A stretch of 64,000 bases of DNA from Lumbricus rubellus (GCA_945859605.1 OX243828.1:19925802-19989801), one strand, 5' to 3'; positions 9,605 to 19,615 are shown, counted from the stretch's first letter. Program-made: numbers and translations. Notes: generated from the sequence alone by a model not told the origin.

Positions 9605-11602
9605 ATGGCCACCTCTCCACGGCAACGATCGGGAGTAGCGCCCCGATCGGGAGAAAGGTGGGCCTACGAGCGTTACAATGGCGACGAGGATGGGATAGTT
9701 AATTTTTCCGGAGGTGAAGATGGGTTTACTAATTTTCCTAGAGGTGCAGATGGGTTTACTAATCTTTCTAAAGGTGCAGAGCAGGATAGGAGAGCAGTAG
9801 CATTGTCTGCTAGTCATAATGTTGCATGTTACGAATCTGATAAGTTAACCCATTGTGCTAGCAGAGAAATGCAATTAAAGAATATTTTATGGGAAGGAAA
9901 TTGGGGTTTAGATAGTGCCCAAATAACAGTTGACCCAGTGACTGCTGTGAGATGGTCTATGTTTCAAGATCTGGCGAAATCGGTGGCGGTGGATCGTGAT
10001 GTCAGACAACGACCGATTCCAGAAACTTCGCAGCCCGGAGTTCCGTCAATGCTACGACCGTGCCGGAGGAGTGTGCCGAATGAGGAAGCGATGTCTCAAC
10101 GTCGTCGTGGTCCGCTTTCCCCTGCGAAGCAGGCACAACGAGAGTCAGCCAACCCAGAGGATGCTGCACTTCGTGACGGAAGGGTCAGGAACGCCTATGA
10201 AAGTCGCCCCATTCCGTCCGTTCTACCAACTGACGCACTGAGAACGTACTCAGAAACTTCGGTGACGCCTTCAGTCGTCGCTTCGCTGTCTCTGTCATCC
10301 TACCTTCCTTGGGACCCGGCGGACGAGGCGAGGGTCAAGAATGGTCCTTCGTTTCCAGACGCTTCCATCAGAGGTGATGCTTACCGGGAAGAGCCAGTCG
10401 TGGGCGCCGAATTCGCTGGTCGTCACCAGAATCGTCCTACCTGCGTGGGAGCTCAGTCCTATGGCTTCTCGAGATCTGGTAACGGTCACGAACGCCTTCA
10501 ACTTGGGACAACCGGTGGAGATTCATCGTCGTCGACTCAGAGCATATCGGCGAAAGTCACCGTCGCTACTCAAACATATTCAATCTCCACTGCTACAGCT
10601 GCCACGTCTACAGTTGAGGTGATTCCGCCTCCTGAACGTGCTCTGTCGTCGTCTACCTCTTCGAACAGCTCCACGCAGTTCGACGCGCCTCCTCAACAAC
10701 CCACGAGAGTTCATACCGTCCCGGAGGTGGATCCGGCGGTCAGAGATCTTGCACGGAGGGTCGAGCAACTGGAGAAGACTGCTCGATCACAAACCCCGCC
10801 GCTAATGCAGGGATTTCCTCAAGATTATCCTGCGCCTTCGTTCCAGTACCCGCCTACAGTTCATCCAGTGCAACCGTATCCTCCTCCTTGGCTTCAACCC
10901 ACTGGACCATGGAATGGCTATGGTGAAGCGCGTGTGAATCAACCTACCTTCCGACCAAAACGCTGCTACCAATGCTTCTCCAGCTTTCATTTGATCCGAC
11001 ATTGCCCGCATCGAGAGACGATCTTGGTCAATGATGTAGCTACTCAGAATCGTCCAGTGAGCAGATCTTCCGCTCCTAAACGTTCCGGAAAACGATCCAG
11101 AAAACGATCCAGAAGACGTTCGCCGCCTGACAGTCCGCATTCAGTCCCTCGCGCGGTCCCGCCTACCGTGCTGGAAATGACTGAACCTCCTCTTCCGCCA
11201 CCAGGATCCTCTTCGGCGGGTTCTGACGTCACCGTCGTGCCTCCAGAAGTAGTCGAACCTGTGGTGTCGCCTTCACCGTCTTCAGCTGCTGCTGTCGAGC
11301 AGGTCTTCGTCCCAGAATCTTCAGTCTTCGTCCCAGAAGTTCCAGTCGCTGATCCAGAGTCTGAGGAGGACGAAATCTTCGATGCTGAGGACCGAACTGC
11401 AGGGTATTCGTCCCCGGTTCCTGAAGTTGTACCAGAGACGGTGTACACTGATACCTCGCATGTCAACACGCCTGTCATTGAAGTTTCGTCTCGTAGTATC
11501 CAGTCGAGGTGGAAAGATGGGCCCATTTCATGTAGGGAATGGTTTAACTATTGGCCTATGGTTAATGGGGGTCGTTGTGGGTTTGTTTATGGTGTTAGCT
11601 GA
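9605..11602 (+). CDS. Gag-like protein with CCHC zinc knuckle
   Basis: 665 codons from ATG 9605 (still inside the LTR) across the LTR end and primer site to 11602. The N-terminal third is low in recognisable features. Residues ~380-395 look helical, and ~400-440 are Pro/Tyr/Gln-rich. A zinc knuckle of form Cx2Cx4Hx4C uses C454, C457, H462 and C467, followed by an Arg/Lys/Ser block (about 485-505) likely to bind RNA. The C-terminal ~130 residues are Pro/Val/Ser/Glu-rich. Zinc knuckles of this spacing are the hallmark of retrotransposon Gag nucleocapsids. Because of the upstream frameshift this is probably not the original start. The last ~30 codons have a hydrophobic alternative frame (about 11535-11620) whose meaning is unclear. 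Confidence 0.75.
   Translation: MATSPRQRSGVAPRSGERWAYERYNGDEDGIVNFSGGEDGFTNFPRGADGFTNLSKGAEQDRRAVALSASHNVACYESDKLTHCASREMQLKNILWEGNWGLDSAQITVDPVTAVRWSMFQDLAKSVAVDRDVRQRPIPETSQPGVPSMLRPCRRSVPNEEAMSQRRRGPLSPAKQAQRESANPEDAALRDGRVRNAYESRPIPSVLPTDALRTYSETSVTPSVVASLSLSSYLPWDPADEARVKNGPSFPDASIRGDAYREEPVVGAEFAGRHQNRPTCVGAQSYGFSRSGNGHERLQLGTTGGDSSSSTQSISAKVTVATQTYSISTATAATSTVEVIPPPERALSSSTSSNSSTQFDAPPQQPTRVHTVPEVDPAVRDLARRVEQLEKTARSQTPPLMQGFPQDYPAPSFQYPPTVHPVQPYPPPWLQPTGPWNGYGEARVNQPTFRPKRCYQCFSSFHLIRHCPHRETILVNDVATQNRPVSRSSAPKRSGKRSRKRSRRRSPPDSPHSVPRAVPPTVLEMTEPPLPPPGSSSAGSDVTVVPPEVVEPVVSPSPSSAAAVEQVFVPESSVFVPEVPVADPESEEDEIFDAEDRTAGYSSPVPEVVPETVYTDTSHVNTPVIEVSSRSIQSRWKDGPISCREWFNYWPMVNGGRCGFVYGVS
9679..9696 (+). 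other. Primer binding site, tRNA-Ser(GCT)-like
   Basis: TGGCGACGAGGATGGGAT begins one base after the 5' LTR. From memory of metazoan tRNA-Ser(GCT), whose 3' end reads ATCCTCGTCG plus CCA, it is complementary over the whole 18 nt. It lies within the open gag frame. Confidence 0.75.
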
Positions 11603-11664
11603 AACTGTAGGAATGTTTAGTTAACGTCGTAGATTGAGCTGCAGTTATTTAATTTGTGTTGAGA

Positions 11665-12130
11665 ATATTTGTTCTGCATATTGTCGTATGGAAGTTACTG
11701 CTGTATGAGTGTAACTGAGATTTATGATTTGATGATTTTGTATTGTGTATTGCTGATGTATGAGAGTTACAGCGGTGTAAGTGTAACTGGAGTATTTGTA
11801 ATTTGAGGAATTTTTGCATTGCATATTGTTGTATGTGAGAGTTATCGTTGGTGGTAACCGGAAGTTATTATTGTGTACTGCATATTGTTGTATGAGGAGA
11901 GTTATCGTTGGTGGTAACCGGAAGTTATTATTGTGTACTGCATATTGTTGTATGTGAGAGTTATCGTTGGTGGTAACTGGAGTTTATGATTTGAGGTTAT
12001 TTGTGTTTTGCATATTGATGAATGGAAGTTACAGCTGTTTGAGTGTAACTGGAGTTGATTATTTGAGATTATTTTGTATTGTGTGTATAATCGTACGGTA
12101 GTCGTTGTTGGTAGCGACAGACGATTATTG
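11665..12130 (+). repeat. Tandem 60-75 bp repeats in the 3' internal region
   Basis: Six or seven imperfect units each begin catattg(t/a)tgtatg and carry a GAGTTATCGTTGGTGGTAAC-like core; two neighbours near 11822 and 11881 are almost identical. They occupy the untranslated stretch between gag and the 3' LTR. Confidence 0.8.
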
Positions 12131-12324
12131 GTGTGACTGTATTTGCGTTTCTATTCGTGTGTGAAATTGTTCTGCCGTTTTGGTGAATGATGATTGTTTT
12201 TGGTGTTAGTTAAGTGGGAATTTTTTTTGTGACCTCCGTTTATCGTGTGTGTGCATGGATGTTTAATTGTTTAAGAGGAATAAGGTTCCTACTTAAGGAA
12301 AAATTCTGTGAGTACAGAATTTTT

Positions 12325-12344
12325 GTGGGGCGAGCTGGAGAGAG
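12325..12344 (+). other. Polypurine tract of gag-only element
   Basis: Purine-rich stretch ending ggagagag directly before the 3' LTR. It is interrupted by pyrimidines, so the functional core may be the last 8 bases. Confidence 0.5.
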
Positions 12345-14015
12345 TGTAACGAACTCTATCCTCGTTACAGGGGATGGGTTTTTGCTCTGTAGTGGATTAA
12401 GGCAGCTGGTGTTTGAGGCGGGCTGATTGTTTAATCGCTAGAGGGCGTAGGCAGTATAAAAGATTGAGCTTCCCTTGGAACGTGGGCAGAAGAGAGTTGA
12501 ATTCCGACGGCGTGGTCAGAGCTATTCTTGAAGCGGAACGAGAAGGTCGTCACGTGACTGTGGAACCAGGAAGAAACTCTTGTGCAACTGCGAAGTTAGG
12601 TTTCGATAACTTTACGCTGAGTTAATAGCTTAAATGGTCGAAACCAAGCTGGAAGAAGAAACCACGGAAGGACGGTCCTTGCAACGGAAGACACAGCTGT
12701 GGCAGTAGAATACCGTTGGCCGAGTTTCGTTCGTCATGCTGTATGGAGAAGTGACGGGAAACGCCCCTTTTCGAACGGGTAGTACTTCGTAGTTTATTCA
12801 TTTGTGAGAAAAGAGATATTTAATTGTAGGCCTCTGCTAAGTTAAGGACTAAACATTGTCTGGGTTCTAGGGTGTTTCCGTGCAGAAGCTAGGGCTTTTG
12901 TGCATTTAATATCATTTTTGCTACTCTATGTTGAATGAGTGACATTTGAGAGTGTAGTCACGTGTACGTGAATTGTATAATATTCGCTTCACCATTATAG
13001 GCTGAATGAATGAAGGACATTTGCAAGAGTAACCGCGTGTACTTGAACTGTTGTATATTCACTTTGCTACTATAGGCTGAATGTGTGAATGATATTTGAG
13101 AGTTGTGCTTACTTGTACTTTGTAATATTAGTCTCGTGAATATTAGGCGAACGGTAGAGAACCGTCTAGCACCTTAAGTGAACTATTAGTAATAATTGTT
13201 GTGACTTTACAAACCTTTTTCTAGAGTTAGGACTTTGCTATATTAATCTAGAGTAGGTAGTCTCTTCTATTTAGTTTAGTGGTTCACATTATATTGTTTT
13301 TCTGTGCTAATTAGGCGTAGCCGTTGCATTACTTCGTATGTTTTGCTTGATTACACTATCATAAATCAAATGGCTTCTCCTTCTCTAAGTTTGCTAGCCA
13401 TTGAGGGGGAATTGAGTTCAGAGGAAGAAGAAGAAGTAAGGAATGCCTCCCCGGAAGTAGTCCTCGAACCTCTTTATGCTCAATTGGTTGCTCATCTGGA
13501 TAAGATGAATGACACTCTAAAAGGAATGAAGCAAGAATCAGTAGACATGAAGGCGCAACAGTTGGTTATGTTGGAGGTCTTGACTGAAACCAAGAGAGAC
13601 AGAAAAGAGTTACGGTCTGAGATTATGGGAATGAGACAGACTCTAACTGACGTGACTGATAGACGAGACGAGGAAAGAAGGAAATTGGAAGAAAGACTGG
13701 AAAGATGGGAGGAAACAAATACTAGGACGCTCACAATAGGTGCACAAACGGACCCAGATATTCCGGACTACGGTCCGGAGGTCGTCAACCGACCAAGGAC
13801 CGTGCCTCTGCCATCGGACACCTCGATCAACTTTGGCACTTTTCCACTTAGAAGAGAAATAAACCCGAACACGGGAGCGAGACCAAAGGAATTTGGTCTG
13901 ACCGGTTCATTTGCCCCAGGTCCAACGCACCTATTAAAAAGTATGGCCACCTCTCCACGGCAACGATCGGGAGTAGCGCCCCGATCGGGAGAAAGGTGGG
14001 CCTACGAGCGTTACA
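12345..14015 (+). repeat. 3' LTR of gag-only element
   Basis: 1671 bp, with its own TATAAAA at 12455-12461. It differs from the 5' LTR by four visible substitutions and the one-base indel near 13857. Confidence 0.92.
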
Positions 14016-14224
14016 ATAGCATCACTCGCTGTTCTACTATATTTACGCATATACTAAAAAGCCTTAACATAATCCACGAACTTCTAAATACATCAGGCTT
14101 AGTGTATGGAGAGGTCACTCCCTCTTCCCTCCGTCCCTCCCTCCCTCCACCCTCTTTCCGAGCTCCCGCCCTCCATCCCAACTTACCTCCCTCCCTCCGT
14201 CCCTCCCTCCTCCCTCTTTTCTAG
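13370..14224 (+). CDS. Gag N-terminal frame in the 3' LTR, running into flanking DNA
   Basis: Same coiled-coil protein start as at 9033, with the frame intact to the LTR end at 14015. It then continues by chance through unrelated CT-rich flanking sequence to a stop at 14222. Only the LTR part (about 215 codons) belongs to the element. If the 3' LTR promoter is active it would make a host-fused truncated Gag. Confidence 0.55.
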   Translation: MASPSLSLLAIEGELSSEEEEEVRNASPEVVLEPLYAQLVAHLDKMNDTLKGMKQESVDMKAQQLVMLEVLTETKRDRKELRSEIMGMRQTLTDVTDRRDEERRKLEERLERWEETNTRTLTIGAQTDPDIPDYGPEVVNRPRTVPLPSDTSINFGTFPLRREINPNTGARPKEFGLTGSFAPGPTHLLKSMATSPRQRSGVAPRSGERWAYERYNSITRCSTIFTHILKSLNIIHELLNTSGLVYGEVTPSSLRPSLPPPSFRAPALHPNLPPSLRPSLLPLF

Positions 14225-14292
14225 CTCCCTCTCTCCGTTCCTCCTTCCGTCCGTCCCCACCTCCCTCCCTTGCCCCCACCCTCCATCCTGCT
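14105..14292. repeat. CCTCC-rich low-complexity tract
   Basis: Degenerate (CCCT)n on the plus strand. Open frames here are Pro/Ser/Leu low complexity only. The region 14293-14600 shows nothing else. Confidence 0.8.
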
Positions 14293-14617
14293 GGACCAGC
14301 AGGGCCGCGGTGTTAGTGAGCGTGTTGGTACGCCGCAAGTAGATCTATACGTTAGTGTTGACTGAGGAGAAGGCAAATTGGATAGGATGAAACAGGCGAT
14401 CATTTTGAAGAGCGGGAGACTAATACAGCAGTACTGGAAAGGTAAGAAACATCCATTCAGACATACACTGAATGCCTGTCTGTCCTTCGATATGCCTCGG
14501 TATGTCTGGTCTAAATATTATTTAATTATTATTTTGCCTGTATCTCTTTCCTTCCGCCACTGTCTGTTTTGCAGGCATGCGTACATACGTACATAAAGGA
14601 ATTAAAACTATGCAGGT

Positions 14618-15211
14618 ATATCCACGTATGTATGTATGTATGTATAATGTATGTATGTATGTATGTATGTATGTATGTATGTATGTATGTATGTATGTAT
14701 GTATGTATGTATGTATGTATGTATGTATGTATGTAGGTATGTACGTATGTATGTATGTATGTATGTATGTATGTATGTATGTATGTATGTATGTATGTAT
14801 GTATGTATGTATGTATGTATGTATGTAGGTATGTATGTAAGTATGTATTTATGTTTAAGACTATGCAAGTATATACATGTAGCCTATGTATATTGTATGC
14901 ATGTGTGTATGTATTCATTGTATGTATGTATGTATGTATGTATGTATGTATGTATGTATGTATGTATGTATGTATGTATGTATGTATGTATGCATGTATG
15001 CATGCATATATGTATGTAGGTATGTATGTAAGTATGTATGTTTAAGACTATGCAAGTATATACACGTAGCCTATGTATATTGTATGCATGTGTGTATGTA
15101 TACATTGTATGTATGTATGTATGTATGTATGTATGTACGTATGTATGTATGTATGTATGCATGTATGCATGTATGCATGTATGCATGTATGCATGTATGC
15201 ATGTATGCTTG

Positions 15212-15245
<34 letters not shown>

Positions 15246-15696
15246 TGTATGTATGTATGTATGTATGTATGTATGTATGTAGGTATGTATGTAGGTATGT
15301 ATTTATGTTTAAGACTATGCAAGTATATACATGTAGCCTATGTATAATGTATGCATGTGTGTATGTATGTATGTATGTATGTATGTATGTATGTATGTAT
15401 GTATGTATGTATGTATGTATGTATGTTTGTATGTATGTATGTATGTATCTATGTATGTATGTATGCATGTATGCATGCATATATGTATGTAGGTATGTAT
15501 TTTTGTATGTATGTTTAAGACTATGCAAGTATATACACGTAGCCTATGTATATTGTATGCATGTGTGTATGTATACATTGTATGTATGTATTTATGTATG
15601 TATGTACGTATGTATGTATGTATGTATGCATGTATGCATGTATGCATGTATGCATGTATGCATGTATGCATGTATGCATGTATGCATGTATGCTTG

Positions 15697-15730
<34 letters not shown>

Positions 15731-16290
15731 TGTATGTATGTATGTATGTATGTATGTATGTATGTATGTATGTAGGTATGTATGTAGGTATGTATTTATG
15801 TTTAAGACTATGCAAGTATATACATGTAGCCTATGTATAATGTATGCATGTGTGTATGTATTCATTGTATGTATGTATGTATGTATGTATGTATGTATGT
15901 ATGTATGTATGTATGTATGTATGTATGTATGTTTGTATGTATGTATGTATGTATCTATGTATGTATGTATGCATGTATGCATGCATATATGTATGTAGGT
16001 ATGTATTTTTGTATGTATGTTTAAGACTATGCAAGTATATACACGTAGCCTATGTATATTGTATGCATGTGTGTATGTATACATTGTATGTATGTATGTA
16101 TGTATGTATGTATGTATGTATGTATGTACGTATGTATGTATGTATGTATGCATGTATGCATGTATGCATGTATGCATGTATGCATGTATGCATGTATGTA
16201 TGTATGTATGTATGTATGTATGTATGTATGTATGTATGTATGTATGTATGTATGTATGTATGTATGTATGTATGTATGTACACACGTATG
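14618..16290. repeat. (ATGT)n array with higher-order units
   Basis: Long (ATGT)n blocks are separated by a recurring non-microsatellite segment (tttaagactatgcaagtata, then gtagcctatgtata) starting near 14855, 15040, 15307, 15513, 15800 and 16020. Two segment types alternate (cacgtagcc and catgtagcc), giving dimers of about 473 and 507 bp. Long open frames on both strands are consequences of the 4-bp repeat and are not genes. Confidence 0.9.
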
Positions 16291-16419
16291 TAGGTATGTA
16301 ATACTATGTATGTATGATGATGATGGTAATGATAATAATAGTACATGTATGAATGTATCTTTGTAATAATTTATGCTTGTAAGTTTGTTGACGACATTGC
16401 AAAGCATAGCATTGCATGT

Positions 16420-16630
16420 GTAAATTTATAAAGCGCCTCTCACAGTGAACACCAATCAGAGGCGCTCCATAAATGCAAAAAGACCAGAGAGCCATATTGA
16501 GTTGCATATATGCATAGAAAAAATTATATTTATGAGACCATATATAGCGCAACATGAATATCCACTGGTTTGTATGAACCTATCAGCGCCTCTGAAAGAC
16601 TCCAACGGGCGCTATATAACGTCCTAGATA
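16420..16630. repeat. Degraded SINE-like fragments
   Basis: Contains tataaagcgcctctcac, atcagaggcgctccataaa and gggcgctatataacg. All are pieces of the family 1/2 tail, in both orientations. The boundaries cannot be set. Confidence 0.4.
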
Positions 16631-16737
16631 GAAAACTCGTGACTGATGTATAGGGTCGGAGATGCAGCCGGTTATACAATACATCACAGCTGCCATAACA
16701 ATCGCTCCCCTAAAACACGAGGAGAAGGGCGGTGCGG

Positions 16738-16830
16738 GGCCAAATAAGGACCTCGCAAAACCAGTTCCGAGGCATGGTGTGAGGTCAAAAAGGGACCTCA
16801 CAAAAACCAGTTCCGACAAATATTCTAATT
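16738..16830. repeat. Local direct duplication
   Basis: A unit containing aggacctcgcaaaaccagtt recurs about 58 bp later as ggacctcacaaaaaccagtt. Confidence 0.5.
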
Positions 16831-16875
16831 GATTCACGTGACAAGATGGCGAAAATTTGTTTCTAAATAGTGCGC

Positions 16876-16965
16876 TCATTCAATCATTCATTCTTTCATT
16901 CATTCATTCCATGGACTTATATAGCGCCCTTTCAAGAAAACTACTCGGAAGCGCTCTCGGCAGCA
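16876..16965 (-). mobile_element. SINE-like family 2 fragment
   Basis: (ATTC)n followed by acttatatagcgccctttca and tactcggaagcgctc. Minus-strand tail and start of body only. Confidence 0.6.
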
Positions 16966-17166
16966 ACAAGAAAAAGACGAAAAATTTATTAAACAAAGTT
17001 TCATTGGTCAGATTGTAATGAAGCTAGTGAGGTCATATCTGAAGACCTATCCAATGTCCATTAGACAGTTCTTTGTGGGGTGGGGTGGGGTGGGGGACCT
17101 CAACATCCTCCGCAATGGATAGAGTTAAGGCTACAGTGTGTTACACCCCTATAGGGTATAGGCACT

Positions 17167-17331
17167 GTCAGGGTGAGAATTGCAGAGGTTCGAAAGTTTC
17201 AACCCACCAGTCTTTCTTAGAGCCCCATAGCAAAGTTTGTTTCCCATAGCCCAACTCCAAGTGAACCATAGTCCAAACTCCCAGTTATTTTTCAGCAATT
17301 CTCACTCAGGGTAAAAGCTTAGTTATGCCCT
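17167..17331. mobile_element. MITE family 4
   Basis: Ends are inverted: cagggtgagaattgc on the left, gcaattctcactcaggg on the right. The interior (gtctttcttagagccccata) matches the complement of 34853-35008 and of the pieces at 300-435 and 5800-5905. It has no coding capacity. Confidence 0.65.
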
Positions 17332-17424
17332 TAGTGTTGGGGTTCATACCCCTTCCAGGAACCGAATTAGCAGCCACCAACACCAGCTCACTAAGCTCAA
17401 TCTTCCTTCTTCGACCATAACACA

Positions 17425-17480
17425 ATATATATATATATATATATATATATACATTATACACACACATATATACATATATA
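17425..17480. repeat. (AT)n/(CA)n microsatellite
   Basis: TA-rich simple repeat into which the following transposon inserted. Confidence 0.85.
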
Positions 17481-18491
17481 CAGGGTGGGCCAATAGAAAT
17501 GCAACAACTTTGACGCCTTATAACTTTAACAATTGTTATCTGAGTGTCTTGGCCTATATATCAGATTGAACATAATTATCCATTTTATCATTCTGAAAAA
17601 TATCTAAAAGATACTATTACGACGTTTTGAGATAATGCTATTAATGTTCGATGTCCCTTTTTTGCCATGAAACTGCAAGAAAAAAACCAAAAGTCTTAAA
17701 CTGAATAATGTCAATGACTCAATTCTAAACAATCACTAGTTCTAACAATTAATAACAATTCATATCTTGAGTTAATTTATCATAAGTAAAACAAAATATT
17801 CAATATGTCCACCACGTGCTTTAATGACAGCATGGACACGAGACGACCATTGATCGATGGCTGAGTCCACCAGTGCTTGGGTTATTTCAGCCCAGCAGCA
17901 CAGAATCACTTCTTTCAAACGTTCAACATCACGAATCGGTTCACGATAGACCAGTTGCTGAAGACAACCCCAGATCGAATAGTCAACCGGGTTTAAATCT
18001 GGACTGTTCGGTGGCCAGTTCTCCGGTCCAATAAACTCTGGCACGTTAGCGTTCAGATAGGCAACCGTATGACGTGAACGATGCGCCGGCGGGAGAACGT
18101 TTGCGATCACAGTTGCGGCTGTTAGACGCACCCGTGGCATCAATTTGTTTAAACAATCGATGTACATGTAGAGCATATTTATTCCATTTTATAGAAGGGA
18201 ATTCTATCAACATCTGATGTGCATTGTATTCTTTTTCTACTCTTAAAATTCTGATTAAAATTCTATCCTCTTCCGTGAGCGGCGCCATGATGTTCATTAT
18301 TTACATTCAAAATTGAGAGGTGTGCGCCGCACCAAAATTTTTTTAAAACAGTGCCGTATATCAGCACAAGATTTGACACATTAGTAGAATGGATAATTAC
18401 CTTCAATTTAGTATATTTATCACGATGTTCAGATAAAAAATGTTCACGTTATAAGGCGTCAAAGTTGTTGCATTTCTATTGGCCCACCCTG
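17481..18491 (-). mobile_element. Mariner-type transposon, internally deleted
   Basis: 1011 bp with perfect 44-bp terminal inverted repeats beginning CAGGGTGGGCCAATAG and TA on both sides. This is typical of the IS630/Tc1/mariner superfamily. It encodes only the two ends of a transposase. Confidence 0.9.
17772..18297 (-). pseudogene. Mariner-type transposase, core deleted
   Basis: The N-terminal part (18297 down to about 18140) has the helix-turn-helix start typical of these transposases (LTEEDRILIRILRVEKEY). The C-terminal part (about 18150 down to 17772, another frame) carries the third catalytic Asp in NSPDLNPVDYSIWG. The middle, with the first catalytic Asp, is gone, and the second Asp region is disrupted just before PAHRSRHTVAYL. 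If the lost Asp sat in its usual place, the spacing to the third would be 37 residues, a DD37D arrangement. It is non-functional. Confidence 0.85.
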
Positions 18492-18494
18492 TAT

Positions 18495-18800
18495 AATATA
18501 TCAGCTCGTGAGACACGTGCTACTGCCGCCAAAAACGATCGGCGCATGCGCACGGCAGATAAGTCTAGCCGGATAATCCGGTCACGTGACCCGCATAGCT
18601 TAGCAGGGCCATCGTCGGTAGGGGGGTGAGGGGGCAGGGTGGGGGTAGGAGGCGTGTTCTTCGTTGGACATTTTTATCGTGTTTCTTCTCTCGCATGTCG
18701 GCCGTGGGAAAGTAAGTCGGGTTGAGCGGCCGGAAGCTACGGGAAGTGGTGGGGCGGATGGGAGGTGGGGCGGGTGACTATGTGGGTGAGTTTAGTGGGG
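18495..18800. promoter_or_regulatory. CpG-rich possible promoter
   Basis: Contains a GCGCATGCGC palindrome (18542-18551, NRF-1-like), a GGTCACGTGACC palindrome (18580-18591, an extended E-box), a CGGAAG ETS-type site and GGGGCGG boxes. An ATG at 18695 is followed after 17 bases by GTAAGT (18712-18717), which could be a short first coding exon with a splice donor. No downstream exon is recognised before the CA-rich repeats, so this is only a candidate. Confidence 0.35.
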
Positions 18801-18899
18801 CAACGGAGGCTAAATTGAAACCGCGTTATGTCTTGTCTGTATGCGTCAAACGCACGCATACATTCGGACAAGGAAACAGAACGATATGGGCCTACAGAT

Positions 18900-19107
18900 A
18901 TGCAAAAGACACACACACATACACACGCACGCGCACACACATACACACTAACAAAACACACGCACACTAACAAACACGGATGCATGCAAACCCACACACA
19001 TACACACGCCCACACACAATAACAAACACGCATGCACGCAAACACACACTCACACACAATTACAAACACGCATGCACGCAAGTATACACAGTACACACGC
19101 AACCACA

Positions 19108-19140
<33 letters not shown>
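18900..19140. repeat. CA-rich degenerate microsatellite
   Basis: (CA)n with CG and TA interruptions, ending in a pure (CA)n at 19110-19139. The following 19190-19340 is AT-rich. A unique-looking stretch at 19350-19600 shows no recognisable exon. Confidence 0.85.
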
Positions 19141-19141
<1 letters not shown>

Positions 19142-19615
19142 TGCAGACATATTCATGCACACACTTAAACACCATCTGATACATAATTACAGACATGCAC
19201 TATGTGTAGGCTATGTATTATTATATGTAATGTATAAACCATTGCATATATAATAATTATATTCATATATATATATATTATATAATTATTATATTCATAC
19301 ATGTATATGTATATATTATGTATAAATATTTATTGCTTGCGTGATTTGTTTTGTTTAGTCTATGCATACCATTGAGATCTGAACGTAAGCTTTTCAAGTC
19401 TGCGCTTAAGTGTCTAACCGTGTTTTATTTCTCCTCTCCATTGATTCCGCTTAGTCAAAGAGGCGGCGATAGAAATCGGTTCATGCAGCCGGAAAGCAGG
19501 CGAAGCCGTGCAATTAGCGCCAGACCTTCGAAAGAAGAAAACGACATTGAATGCATGACTAAATTTAAAACTACGGAGAAAGTAGTCCACAGATACACAG
19601 TACATACCGTAGTAC

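Larger units (their letters stand above)
8008..9677 (+). repeat. 5' LTR of gag-only element
   Basis: 1670 bp, repeated at 12345-14015. It has TGT...ACA ends. It contains a TATA box near its start and an open frame over its last 645 bp, so U3 looks very short and R/U5 unusually long. Confidence 0.92.
8008..14015 (+). mobile_element. Complete gag-only LTR retrotransposon
   Basis: A 6008-bp element bounded by two long LTRs whose ends are inverted (TGTAACG at the start, CGTTACA at the end). The 4-bp flanks are identical (ATAG at 8004-8007 and 14016-14019), a target-site duplication. A tRNA-Ser-like primer site follows the 5' LTR and a purine tract precedes the 3' LTR. The internal region (9678-12344) encodes only a Gag-type protein with a CCHC zinc knuckle; no protease, reverse transcriptase, RNase H or integrase motif is seen in any frame. 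By family knowledge this matches terminal-repeat elements with a gag domain only (TR-GAG type), which need an autonomous partner. The LTRs differ at only four substitutions and one indel that I could see, so insertion is recent. Confidence 0.9.

Noticed and set aside
9605..11602. A host SR-type protein (Arg/Ser/Lys block)
   Set aside because: It lies between LTRs of one element and has a CCHC knuckle, as in Gag.
14529..16407. Tyr/Met/Val/Cys and Ile/His/Thr repeat proteins on both strands
   Set aside because: Pure translation of (ATGT)n in all frames.
17772..18176. A complete short host gene on the minus strand
   Set aside because: The sequence is the C-terminal part of a mariner transposase within perfect TIRs.
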